Made by a program: the position numbers and the translations under genes | The notes under the pieces: model-generated | Told to the model about the DNA's origin: nothing | The model's input: only the letters and a program-made list of their open reading frames with translations | The model's database searches: none | Shown here: in pieces, positions 1 through 6,390 of the stretch | How the letters are laid out: every line of letters begins with the position of its first letter | Position numbering within the stretch: the first letter of the stretch is position 1 | NCBI GenBank assembly: GCA_002413325.1 | Contig: DHWT01000064.1 | Coordinates: 1 to 6,390, forward strand | Origin: Chitinophagaceae bacterium UBA5175 | Lineage (GTDB): Bacteria > Bacteroidota > Bacteroidia > Chitinophagales > Chitinophagaceae | Direction of reading: 5' to 3' | DNA: 6,390 nt

Positions 1-1220
1 TTTAAATACCGGTTATTTTGCTGGTAGGGTGGGGCATTGGGATCGGGATTTACTACGAGTGCCGGATTCTGCGGCCCGGTATGCAGGAGCCGCAGATCCG
101 CTTTGATCACCACGTTTGGCAGGGGCAGGTAACCCAACCCCAGGATCAGGTGGGTTTGTTTTTCAGTTCCGTCATATATGCCTTTTCCGTTCCCGGCAAT
201 ACCGGAGTTCATATTCAGGGCTTCCAGCCTGGCAAAACTGATGAAACTGGCTTTCGTTGATTGTGTAAACAGCCAGTTGTACGCGATTTCCGCATATACA
301 CCGTACATGCCCGTGGCCGTATTATTTCCATACACCGAATTCATTTTTCCCGCATCCGGGTAATGGATATATGCTCCCAGGGCCTTTACTGACCACGCAT
401 TGTTTTCATATTGCGCATCGGCTTCACCGAGGTAAATCGGTGTACCGAATGCTCCACTGTTCAGGCCAAGACTGTCGGACTTTTTAGGACTGCCGGTTAC
501 GGTGCCGCCGCAGTATGCTGATACCTGGAATTTAAAGTTCTTCCAATAATACTGGAGAGCGGCAGTGACGGCAATATTATTTGCAGATGCCAGATTACCT
601 TCTGCGCGTCCGCCCCGGATGCCTGTGCCATGTTCGAAATTTGCACCATCCAGTCCGTTCAACAGGGCGATACTGTAATTCAGGGGAATTCGTTCACTGT
701 TTCCGTAAAACCCGATTCCCAGTTCACGCCAGGTAGCCGGAATGATCAGGGTTTCCACCATCGGCCGTTCCACACCATTGAAATTGACGGGCAGGTGGTT
801 TTCATTGAGGATGCCGATACGAGGTGTAAATAATCCGGCGACGATATACCGGCGGGCATTGAGGCTGAATTTGAGAAAGGCCTGTTCCATGGATATTTCG
901 GCATCGTTGCTGACCCCGCCTTCCACTTTGGCATTTTCCAGTTCCAGTTCAGAAAAAAAAGATATTTTCGGGGAGAACCGGTGTCCCACAAAAAGTACGG
1001 CCCTTTCCAGGGTTGCAGTCGATTGTTGTTCGTTAAAATTTCGCTGGTAAAAAGCACTTCCGTATCCCGAAATAACGGTCTTCCGGGTGTTGGATCCGGC
1101 CTCGAGTGAATCCTCGCCGGTCATGGCGAGTTTTTGGGCGCTGGTCGTTATAAATTTTTGAGCCTCAGTGTTTAGACTCATTATAACCGGAAGGAGACAC
1201 AGGAAAAGGGTGTATTTCAT
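1..1220 (-). CDS. Outer-membrane porin-like beta-barrel protein, 3' end cut by the window edge
   Basis: The minus-strand frame is open from the ATG at 1220 to the window edge, giving 406 whole codons without a stop. Residues 1-20 form a Sec signal peptide (MKYTLFLCLLPVIM core, likely cleavage after TEA before QKF). The rest alternates short amphipathic strands and polar turns, as expected of a barrel in the outer membrane. Recognisable stretches are SGYGSAFYQ (51-59), TLERAVLFVGH (70-80), the conserved-looking ILNENHLPVNFNG (137-149), TWRELGIGFYG (163-173) and an NPALVVNP segment (385-392) before the final strand. These resemble Bacteroidota proteins usually annotated as hypothetical or as phosphate-selective-porin (OprO/P)-like. 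The sequence ends at ...NNRYL, so probably only about ten residues, the closing strand with its aromatic C-terminus, are missing. The start is firm because an in-frame stop lies at 1235-1233, 12 bases upstream. Its substrate cannot be told from sequence. It is transcribed divergently from the LolA-like gene. Confidence 0.85.
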   Translation of the reverse strand, partial: MKYTLFLCLLPVIMSLNTEAQKFITTSAQKLAMTGEDSLEAGSNTRKTVISGYGSAFYQRNFNEQQSTATLERAVLFVGHRFSPKISFFSELELENAKVEGGVSNDAEISMEQAFLKFSLNARRYIVAGLFTPRIGILNENHLPVNFNGVERPMVETLIIPATWRELGIGFYGNSERIPLNYSIALLNGLDGANFEHGTGIRGGRAEGNLASANNIAVTAALQYYWKNFKFQVSAYCGGTVTGSPKKSDSLGLNSGAFGTPIYLGEADAQYENNAWSVKALGAYIHYPDAGKMNSVYGNNTATGMYGVYAEIAYNWLFTQSTKASFISFARLEALNMNSGIAGNGKGIYDGTEKQTHLILGLGYLPLPNVVIKADLRLLHTGPQNPALVVNPDPNAPPYQQNNRYL

Positions 1221-1264
1221 CCGGCAAAAGAATTATTTTATCCGGGTATCCTGTTACGGTTTCG

Positions 1265-1278
1265 GTAAATGCATTTAC
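1265..1278. promoter_or_regulatory. Perfect 14-bp palindrome in the divergent intergenic region (candidate operator)
   Basis: GTAAATGCATTTAC reads identically on both strands. It sits in the 133-bp gap between two divergent starts (1220 minus, 1354 plus), 44 bp from one start and 75 bp from the other, a position suited to a dimeric repressor or activator controlling both genes. No matching regulator gene is in the window. The palindrome is seen directly; the operator role is inference. Confidence 0.35.
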
Positions 1279-1353
1279 ACAATGCGGAAAAAATGGGCAG
1301 CGGGCGTTTTAAAAAAAATCTGGATCTTTAACACTAAATAAAAAAACACTCTT

Positions 1354-2070
1354 ATGAAATGTAAACAAATAGGGATGTCCCTTTTGCTGGCTGCAACAAG
1401 TTTCAGTGGCATTCGGGCCCAGACAGTTGATGATATCATTAATAAATATGTGGACGCGATTGGCGGCAAGGATAAACTGGAACAGGTCAAAACGGTATAC
1501 ATTGAAAACACGGTACAGGTGATGGGCAACGAGGGGCCGAGTACCACCAATATCGTGAACGGAAAAGATTTCCGGGTTGAATCTGAAGTGAACGGACAAA
1601 AGATGATACAGGTGCTGACAGATAAGGGCGGTTGGCAGGTGAATCCTTATATGGGAGCCACCACACCACAACCTATGCCCGATGAAGTATACAAACAAAG
1701 CAAGGGCCAGATTGACGTTACAGGTCCGTTGTATAACTATGCTGCTAAAGGAAATAAAGTGGAACTCGAGGGTAAGGAAGGCAATGCGTATAAAATAAAA
1801 ATTACCAATCCGGATGCAGGAGAAACCACGGCTTTTATTGATACCGCAACCTATTACCTGACCAAGATATCAAAAACGGGCACTATGATGGGACAGGACA
1901 TGGAAATAACCCTCAGTTTTTCTGATTTCAAGAAGACGGACTTCGGAGTCGTATTCCCGTATTCCACCGAAATCAGCTATGGCGGTCAGTTCAGCGTAAC
2001 AACATCTACCAAAAAAATAGAACTGAATAAGACGATCGATCCGGCGATATTTGAAATGCCGAAGTCTTAA
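1354..2070 (+). CDS. Secreted LolA-like (outer-membrane lipoprotein-sorting-type) protein
   Basis: This is a complete 238-residue protein. Residues 1-22 are a Sec signal peptide (LLLAATSF core, likely cleavage after GIRA before QTVDD). Cys3 lies before the hydrophobic core, so it is not a lipobox and the protein is probably soluble in the periplasm. The mature part opens with an amphipathic helix (VDDIINKYVDAIGGKDKL, about 25-42). It then runs as many beta strands with a TDKGGWQVNP segment near 89-98 and a DFGVVFPYSTEISYGG segment near 196-211, and ends ...IDPAIFEMPKS. This helix-then-curved-sheet pattern matches Bacteroidota proteins annotated as LolA-like or outer-membrane lipoprotein-sorting proteins, but true LolA activity is not implied. 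The ATG follows an A-rich leader without a clear Shine-Dalgarno; an in-frame TAA at 1339-1341 excludes a longer start. It appears to be a single-gene unit, since a strong terminator follows. The actual ligand or role is unknown. Confidence 0.82.
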   Translation: MKCKQIGMSLLLAATSFSGIRAQTVDDIINKYVDAIGGKDKLEQVKTVYIENTVQVMGNEGPSTTNIVNGKDFRVESEVNGQKMIQVLTDKGGWQVNPYMGATTPQPMPDEVYKQSKGQIDVTGPLYNYAAKGNKVELEGKEGNAYKIKITNPDAGETTAFIDTATYYLTKISKTGTMMGQDMEITLSFSDFKKTDFGVVFPYSTEISYGGQFSVTTSTKKIELNKTIDPAIFEMPKS

Positions 2071-2094
2071 AGCCGAAGGCCCAAAGCTTAAAGC
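2066..2094. repeat. Short degenerate AAAGC-type repeats overlapping the stop codon
   Basis: CTTAAAGC occurs at 2066-2073, covering the stop codon, and again at 2087-2094, 21 bases later. Related GAAGGCC and CAAAGC words lie between them. This makes a compact purine-rich, low-complexity tract immediately upstream of the terminator. It may be chance or part of a dispersed intergenic repeat family. Confidence 0.3.
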
Positions 2095-2108
2095 ATTTTA
2101 TGAATACC

Positions 2109-2137
2109 CCCCCTGCCTGTCTGAGGCGGGGGTTTTT
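2109..2137 (+). terminator. Rho-independent terminator of the LolA-like gene
   Basis: CCCCC (2109-2113) and GCCT (2115-2118), separated by one bulged T, pair with AGGC (2124-2127) and GGGGG (2128-2132) around a five-base loop (GTCTG). Five T residues follow at once (2133-2137). The stem starts about 40 bases after the stop codon at 2070. It isolates this gene from the kinase operon downstream. Confidence 0.85.
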
Positions 2138-2180
2138 ATTCAAATGATTCGCCGGTTTCATTGAATTTGAGAAAAAGCGT

Positions 2181-2228
2181 CAGGCATTCAGCGATTAACC
2201 GCAGGCCTCAGGCTTTTTCCAGGCTTTT
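2181..2228. repeat. Cluster of four CAGGC direct repeats upstream of the kinase operon
   Basis: CAGGC begins at 2181, 2202, 2209 and 2220, all in the same orientation. The last two share nine bases (CAGGCTTTT) at an 11-bp spacing, and the first two are 21 bp apart. Embedded between the first two is the inverted repeat GCGATTAACCGC (2191-2202; GCG-N-TTAA-N-CGC). The cluster lies 84-131 bp before the kinase start, where activator or autoregulatory sites could be. Function is inferred from position and phasing only. Confidence 0.3.
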
Positions 2229-2293
2229 CATCTCAGAAAATGAGCATTTTGTCGCATAGGGGGTTTCGTACACATAATATATCGTGACCTTGC

Positions 2294-2298
2294 AGGAG
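2294..2298 (+). promoter_or_regulatory. Possible ribosome binding site for the histidine kinase
   Basis: AGGAG lies 13 bases before the ATG at 2312, separated from it by an A/T-only run. The spacing is longer than ideal, but this is the only strong Shine-Dalgarno-like match at a gene start in the window. An in-frame TAA at 2300-2302 shows that no upstream start can be used. Confidence 0.4.
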
Positions 2299-2311
2299 AT
2301 AAAAAATTTTT

Positions 2312-3331
2312 ATGAACACCCCCTGGTACAGGTCCCGGTTTGCTATTGTTTTTTTTCATATCCTCGCCTGGGTGGTATTATTTTCTTTGCCCCTGCTTTT
2401 CCACCGCGAGCCCGACCAGACGCGCCTGAACTGGAATGCCATCCTCAATCCCAGATCCCTGATTTTTGATGCCTGTTGCATTTTGTTTTTCTACCTGAAT
2501 TCGGGGGTCCTGATACCCCGGTTTTTAAACCGAAAAAAAATTGGCGTTTATATCACAATCATCATCTTTTTGTTCATCGTTTTTCTGAACTTATTGAACA
2601 TCATACCGATGCAGGGTCATAAACGGGGCATTCAGCGCGAATCATTTTTCGCCATTTTCCCTTATTTGTTTATCTGGGCCATGAGTACCGTCTACTGGTT
2701 TGTGACTGATAAAATAAAGACCGAACAATTATTGAAAGAAAAGGAAAATGAAAACCTGAAAACCGAACTTTCCTTTTTGAGGTCCCAGGTGAGTCCGCAT
2801 TTCCTGTTCAATGTACTGAACAATATGGTGGCCATGGCGCGGCTCAAATCGGACCAGCTGGAGCCTTCCCTGATCCGGCTTTCTGGACTGATGCGGTATA
2901 TGTTGTATGAATCGGATGAAGCTTCCGTTACCCTGCTCCGGGAAACTGAATACGTTAACAGTTATATAGAACTGCAAAAGATCAGGTATGCAAAAACGCT
3001 GAATATCCGGGTGGATATGGATCCGGGCGACAACCAGCTGATTGAGCCGATGCTGCTCATTCCCTTTATTGAAAATGCCTTTAAACACGGTACCGGTGCC
3101 ATTGCCGATCCGGTTATAGAGATCTCACTGAAAATTGCGGAAGGACTGATTGATTTCCGGGTGAAAAACAAGTATGATCCTGCAAACGAAGAGATTAAAG
3201 ACCGAACTTCGGGAATTGGTTTGCCCAATGTGATACGCAGGCTGAATTTATTATACGATCAGAAACATATCCTTTCCATAAAAAAGGAAATTGGCTGGTT
3301 CATGGTTTCGCTTCAGATTAAACTTCATTAA
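2312..3331 (+). CDS. LytS/YehU-family membrane sensor histidine kinase
   Basis: A complete 339-residue kinase, expected in the inner membrane, that would autophosphorylate and pass phosphate to the regulator encoded next. Four hydrophobic segments fall at about 11-30, 50-69, 79-98 and 111-131. The loops between them are short, so there is no sizeable periplasmic sensor domain. A charged, probably coiled-coil linker (about 133-158) leads to the His_kinase-type box, RSQVSPHFLFNVLNNM, with the phosphoacceptor His163. The HATPase domain follows, with the N-box LLIPFIENAFKHG (Asn255) and the G-box SGIGLPNVIRRL (300-311). All catalytic motifs look intact. The length is typical for Bacteroidota members of this family. 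The stop codon is 2 bp from the start of the regulator, so the two are surely cotranscribed and probably translationally coupled. The signal sensed is not evident; with so little outside the membrane it may sense the membrane itself, a small hydrophobic ligand, or a partner protein. Confidence 0.93.
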   Translation: MNTPWYRSRFAIVFFHILAWVVLFSLPLLFHREPDQTRLNWNAILNPRSLIFDACCILFFYLNSGVLIPRFLNRKKIGVYITIIIFLFIVFLNLLNIIPMQGHKRGIQRESFFAIFPYLFIWAMSTVYWFVTDKIKTEQLLKEKENENLKTELSFLRSQVSPHFLFNVLNNMVAMARLKSDQLEPSLIRLSGLMRYMLYESDEASVTLLRETEYVNSYIELQKIRYAKTLNIRVDMDPGDNQLIEPMLLIPFIENAFKHGTGAIADPVIEISLKIAEGLIDFRVKNKYDPANEEIKDRTSGIGLPNVIRRLNLLYDQKHILSIKKEIGWFMVSLQIKLH

Positions 3332-3333
3332 AA

Positions 3334-4041
3334 ATGAAATGTATTGCGGTAGACGACGAACCACTGGCCCTCGCCCTCCTGCAGGATAATATCCGGCAGG
3401 TGCCCGGCCTGGAACTCGTGGCATCCTGCAGTACGGCCATGGAAGCCCTGGCGGTATTGAATGAACAGGAAGTGGACCTGATCTTCCTGGATATTCAAAT
3501 GCCCGGTCTGACAGGCCTTCAACTCCTGCAATCCCTGTCGGTCAGGCCCATGGTCATCCTGATCACGGCCTATGAAAAATATGCCCTGGAAGGATTCAAC
3601 CTGGATGTGATTGATTACCTCGTGAAACCGGTACCTTTTGAGCGTTTCTTAAAGGCCTGCAACAAGGCGATCGATTTTTACCGCCTGAAGAAAAATGTAC
3701 CGGCGGAAACAAATACTGCTCCGGAATATTTTTTCGTGAATGCGGAATACGGCCTCGTGAAAATTGTTTTTTCTGATATCCGTTTGATCGAAGGATTAAA
3801 GGATTATATTAAAATACACCTGGGAGAATCAAAACCGCTGGTCATACGTATGAGTTTAAAAACCATTGAAGAAAAACTGCCGGCGGGGAAATTCTTCCGT
3901 ATTCACAAATCCTATATCATCTCGGTTTCGCATATCACTGCCATCCGCAGAAATTCCGTTTTCCTCGGGGACCTGGAACTGCCCCTGAGCGACCTGTATA
4001 AAGACGATTTGATGCGGGAGATAGGACAGGGAAACAAATGA
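3334..4041 (+). CDS. LytTR-family DNA-binding response regulator
   Basis: A complete 235-residue cytoplasmic transcription regulator and the partner of the kinase just upstream. The receiver domain (about 1-117) has the acidic pair Asp7/Asp8 in AVDDEP, the phosphoacceptor Asp53 in LIFLDIQMPGLTG, Thr78 in LITAYEKYALEGF and Lys98 in YLVKPVPFERF, so it should be phosphorylatable. A short linker leads to a LytTR domain (about 131-232) with IRLIEGLKDYIKIHL (149-163), MSLKTIEEKLP (173-183) and the family signature FFRIHKSYIISVSHI (187-201). LytTR domains bind imperfect direct repeats, usually near a target promoter. The start codon lies 2 bp after the kinase stop, without its own clear ribosome binding site. 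No terminator is visible after it, and a large outer-membrane receptor begins 93 bp downstream on the same strand, so that gene could be a target or a read-through member of the operon. Confidence 0.95.
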   Translation: MKCIAVDDEPLALALLQDNIRQVPGLELVASCSTAMEALAVLNEQEVDLIFLDIQMPGLTGLQLLQSLSVRPMVILITAYEKYALEGFNLDVIDYLVKPVPFERFLKACNKAIDFYRLKKNVPAETNTAPEYFFVNAEYGLVKIVFSDIRLIEGLKDYIKIHLGESKPLVIRMSLKTIEEKLPAGKFFRIHKSYIISVSHITAIRRNSVFLGDLELPLSDLYKDDLMREIGQGNK

Positions 4042-4134
4042 TCCTGCATTTGGTCGCTGGATTTTAACCACTCGTCTCAAATCAACATGAAATGCAAAAA
4101 TGCCGGACTAGTTTTACGTCCACAATAAGATATT

Positions 4135-6390
4135 ATGAAAAATTTGACGCTGTTGTTGTTTTTTATTGCGGGGACATTTACCCTTCAGGCCCAGTTTCCT
4201 GGAGGCGGGCCCGGAAAGGCCGCTCCGAATATGGGCCATGTCTACGGAAAACTCGTGGATAGTTCAGGGAAGCCGATTTCAGATGCTACGGTACTCCTGC
4301 TGCATAATAAATATGATTCTGCAACGAAGAAAACAAAACAGGTATTGTTAAAAGGTCTCACCACTACAGCAAAAGGTGAATTCAGTTTTGAGGACCTGCC
4401 TATTTTCGGACCCTTAAAACTGAAAATATCCGCAACAGGATATAAACCCATCGAACAGAACGTGGTGTTCCAGGTAAAAATGCCTGCCGGGGGTGTTCCG
4501 AAAAATGTAACGGATCCTGCCCAGGCCGCCAATGCCATGAGCGGCACCATCAACGGGTTTGATAAGGATCTGGGAAATATCCGGATGAAAGTTGACGAAG
4601 CCCAATTACAAACCGTAACCGTTACAGCTACCAAGCCCACGCTGAAAATGGATATTGATAAAAAAGTTTATAATGTAGAGAAAGACATTGTGAATGCTGG
4701 CGGAACTGCGCTGGACGTTATGAAAAACGTTCCGTCTGTAAACGTGGATATTGACGGGAACCTCACCCTGCGAAATGCCCCGCCGCAGCTATATATAGAC
4801 GGCAGGCCCACCACGCTTACGCTGGACCAGATTCCTGCCGATGCCATCGAAAGCGTGGAAGTGATTACCAATCCCTCTGCCAAATACGATGCCTCCGGTG
4901 GCAGTGCCGGTATCGTCAATATCATCCTTAAGAAAAACCGTAAAACCGGTTATAACGGGAACGTCCGCGGTGGTGTTGACAGCCACGGTGCCATCAATGC
5001 CGGATTGAATTTTAATGTCCGCCAGAACAAATTCAATTTTACGGCCAATGGATTTTTTAACCAGAACAAGGGTGTTACGAATGGAGATGTAAGCCGGTAT
5101 AATTATACGGATACGCCTACATCCATTGACCAGACCCTTTACGACAAGAACCATGGCGCTTTTGCCTTTGGAAGCCTGGGCCTGGATTTTTTTGCAACCA
5201 ACCGGACCACATTTTCATTAACCGCTCTTCATGTTCATGGTGAATTCAAACCCAACCAGCTCATGAATGTTACCAATAGTTATTATTACCCCGGTACAAC
5301 AGAAACGGATTACAGCCAGCGGAATGCAAACAGCAGCCGGGTATTTGATGCCAACGGGCTGCAGTTTGCCTTCAAACACCTGTTTCCAAGGGAAGGAGAA
5401 AATATTACGGCCGATGCGAATTATTTCGGGGGTATGAATCACAACAATTCGTTAACCAGTACAGATTACCTGACCGGAATGCCCGGGTCGCCGGTTGCAT
5501 TTACCCAGCAGCAGATGGTGGACGGAAACGGCACCAACAGGTTCCTTACCATACAGACGGACTATGTGCGTCCTTTTAATTCAAAAACGAAACTGGAAAC
5601 CGGTTTAAGAATGTTTTCCCAGCACCTCGAAAATAATTCTTACACGTACTATGATACAACCGGCAAGGGCAATTACTACCCGATTTCTGCAGCAACCGTC
5701 AACTACCAGAATACCAACAATGTATATGCCGGCTATGTTTCATTTACCAGCGCCATCAAGGATTTTGGCTACCAGGCGGGCTTGCGGGCTGAAAGTTCCA
5801 ATTATACAGGTGAACTGATCAATGAAAAGCAAAATTACAACAACTCGTATCCCATCAGTTTATTCCCTTCATTATTCCTGAGTCAGAAACTGAAGAATAA
5901 ACAGGAATTGCAAATCAGTTATACGCGCCGTATAAACCGCCCGAATTTCTTTCAGCTTATACCGTTTACAAACTATTCAGACAGTCTGAATATTACGAGG
6001 GGTAACCCCGACCTGCTTCCGGAGTTCACCAATTCCCTGGAATTTTCTTACCTGAAAACGATGACCGGAAATAATACGTTCCTCGCATCACTGTATTATA
6101 AAAAGACCGACCAGCTGATCACCCGGTACGTGGATACCTTTACCAATGCGATCTCCGGAAAACAGGACCTGGTGAATACCTGGGTCAACGCAAATTACAG
6201 CCAGATGGTCGGGGCCGAATTTACCGCGGTCAATACAATCACCAGCTGGTGGGACCTGACGACCAATGTGAACGTATACAATTCCTATATCAACACCAAT
6301 AATCTGCCTGCCGCTTCCCAGCCTGCTTTATGGAGCTGGTACGGGAAACTCAATACGAATTTCAAACTTCCCTGGAAGTTAAAACTTCAG
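4135..6390 (+). CDS. Outer-membrane beta-barrel receptor (TonB-dependent-receptor-like, OMP_b-brl_3 type), 3' end outside the window
   Basis: The frame is open for 752 codons to the right edge. Residues 1-19 are a signal peptide (LLLFFIAGTFTL core, cleavage after LQA before QF). A glycine/proline-rich link leads to a carboxypeptidase-regulatory-like beta-sandwich (about 34-115: HVYGKLVDSSGKPISDATV ... SATGYKP). A spacer rich in Ala, Gly and Lys follows, then FDKDLGNIRM, then LQTVTVTA (158-165), which could serve as a TonB box. A plug domain spans about 178-268 (VPSVNVDIDGNLTLRN, LYIDGRP, IESVEVITNPSAKYDASG, GIVNIILKK). The remainder is a barrel with the family-typical RRINRPNFFQLIPF (598-611) and RGNPDLLPEF segments. 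Related proteins are commonly around 800 residues, so roughly the last 50-100 residues may be missing. It would import or bind an unknown ligand at the outer membrane. An in-frame TAA at 4126-4128 fixes the start. No SusD-like partner gene lies in the visible part. Confidence 0.92.
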   Translation, partial: MKNLTLLLFFIAGTFTLQAQFPGGGPGKAAPNMGHVYGKLVDSSGKPISDATVLLLHNKYDSATKKTKQVLLKGLTTTAKGEFSFEDLPIFGPLKLKISATGYKPIEQNVVFQVKMPAGGVPKNVTDPAQAANAMSGTINGFDKDLGNIRMKVDEAQLQTVTVTATKPTLKMDIDKKVYNVEKDIVNAGGTALDVMKNVPSVNVDIDGNLTLRNAPPQLYIDGRPTTLTLDQIPADAIESVEVITNPSAKYDASGGSAGIVNIILKKNRKTGYNGNVRGGVDSHGAINAGLNFNVRQNKFNFTANGFFNQNKGVTNGDVSRYNYTDTPTSIDQTLYDKNHGAFAFGSLGLDFFATNRTTFSLTALHVHGEFKPNQLMNVTNSYYYPGTTETDYSQRNANSSRVFDANGLQFAFKHLFPREGENITADANYFGGMNHNNSLTSTDYLTGMPGSPVAFTQQQMVDGNGTNRFLTIQTDYVRPFNSKTKLETGLRMFSQHLENNSYTYYDTTGKGNYYPISAATVNYQNTNNVYAGYVSFTSAIKDFGYQAGLRAESSNYTGELINEKQNYNNSYPISLFPSLFLSQKLKNKQELQISYTRRINRPNFFQLIPFTNYSDSLNITRGNPDLLPEFTNSLEFSYLKTMTGNNTFLASLYYKKTDQLITRYVDTFTNAISGKQDLVNTWVNANYSQMVGAEFTAVNTITSWWDLTTNVNVYNSYINTNNLPAASQPALWSWYGKLNTNFKLPWKLKLQ

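Noticed and set aside
18..1050. Several plus-strand frames of 60-102 residues over the left 1 kb
   Set aside because: All are antisense to the continuous porin frame, overlap each other, and show no domain or signal-peptide pattern.
746..1057. 103-residue minus-strand reading frame within the porin gene
   Set aside because: It overlaps the porin in a different frame of the same strand. The porin frame is open for 406 codons with a signal peptide and barrel pattern, while this one looks like a shadow rich in Trp, Pro and Ser.
1309..1698. 129-residue minus-strand frame opposite the LolA-like gene
   Set aside because: It is antisense to a well-supported secreted protein, and its His/Phe-rich composition is typical of a shadow frame.
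2247..2284. Possible Bacteroidota promoter (TTTTG, then TAATATATCG) ahead of the kinase
   Set aside because: The -33-like TTTTG is present, but the -7 element matches TAnnTTTG poorly and the spacer is about 23 bases, longer than usual. A promoter must lie in this region, but I cannot place it with confidence.
4109..4116. TAGTTTTA as a -7 promoter element for the receptor
   Set aside because: It matches seven of eight consensus positions, but there is no TTTG at the proper distance upstream, so it is too weak to list as a promoter.
4242..5442. Minus-strand frames of 63-132 residues opposite the receptor gene
   Set aside because: They lie opposite a continuous receptor frame with recognisable regulatory-like, plug and barrel segments. 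None has a convincing start region or domain.
1..6390. Mobile element, CRISPR array, phage, toxin-antitoxin or defence system
   Set aside because: I saw no transposase, integrase, terminal repeats, regular spacer arrays or nuclease-like proteins. All genes fit a conventional envelope and two-component context, with no obvious composition break.

Overview
The window looks like an ordinary chromosomal segment from a member of the Bacteroidota, most likely the Chitinophagaceae or a close relative. Several things point there. There is a porin-type barrel and an outer-membrane beta-barrel receptor of the carboxypeptidase-regulatory-domain/plug/barrel type. There is a LytS-like kinase paired with a LytTR response regulator. 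Signal peptides end in A-Q, and translation starts are A/T-rich with little Shine-Dalgarno sequence. No RNA genes, mobile elements, CRISPR arrays or phage genes were seen.

Layout. (1) Positions 1220 down to the left edge, minus strand: an outer-membrane porin-like protein of at least 406 residues, cut by the window edge probably within its last barrel strand. (2) Positions 1221-1353: a 133-bp divergent intergenic region with a perfect 14-bp palindrome. (3) Positions 1354-2070, plus strand: a secreted, probably periplasmic LolA-like protein of 238 residues, followed by a clear Rho-independent terminator near 2109-2137. (4) Positions 2138-2311: a non-coding stretch with clustered CAGGC repeats and a small inverted repeat, just upstream of the next unit. 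(5) Positions 2312-4041: a two-gene operon, a four-helix membrane histidine kinase followed 2 bp later by its LytTR response regulator. (6) Position 4135 to the right edge: a large outer-membrane beta-barrel receptor, open at its 3' end, 93 bp after the regulator with no visible terminator between them.

How the genes may work together. Except for the two-component pair, every product carries a Sec signal peptide and is destined for the periplasm or outer membrane, so the theme is envelope function. The kinase has almost no extracytoplasmic domain, so it probably reads a membrane or envelope state or a small ligand. The regulator probably acts on transcription of nearby genes, and the receptor downstream is the most obvious candidate target. 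That link is inferred from position only. I found no convincing sign of an undescribed system; the findings are mostly candidate regulatory sites and one plausible kinase/regulator/receptor module.
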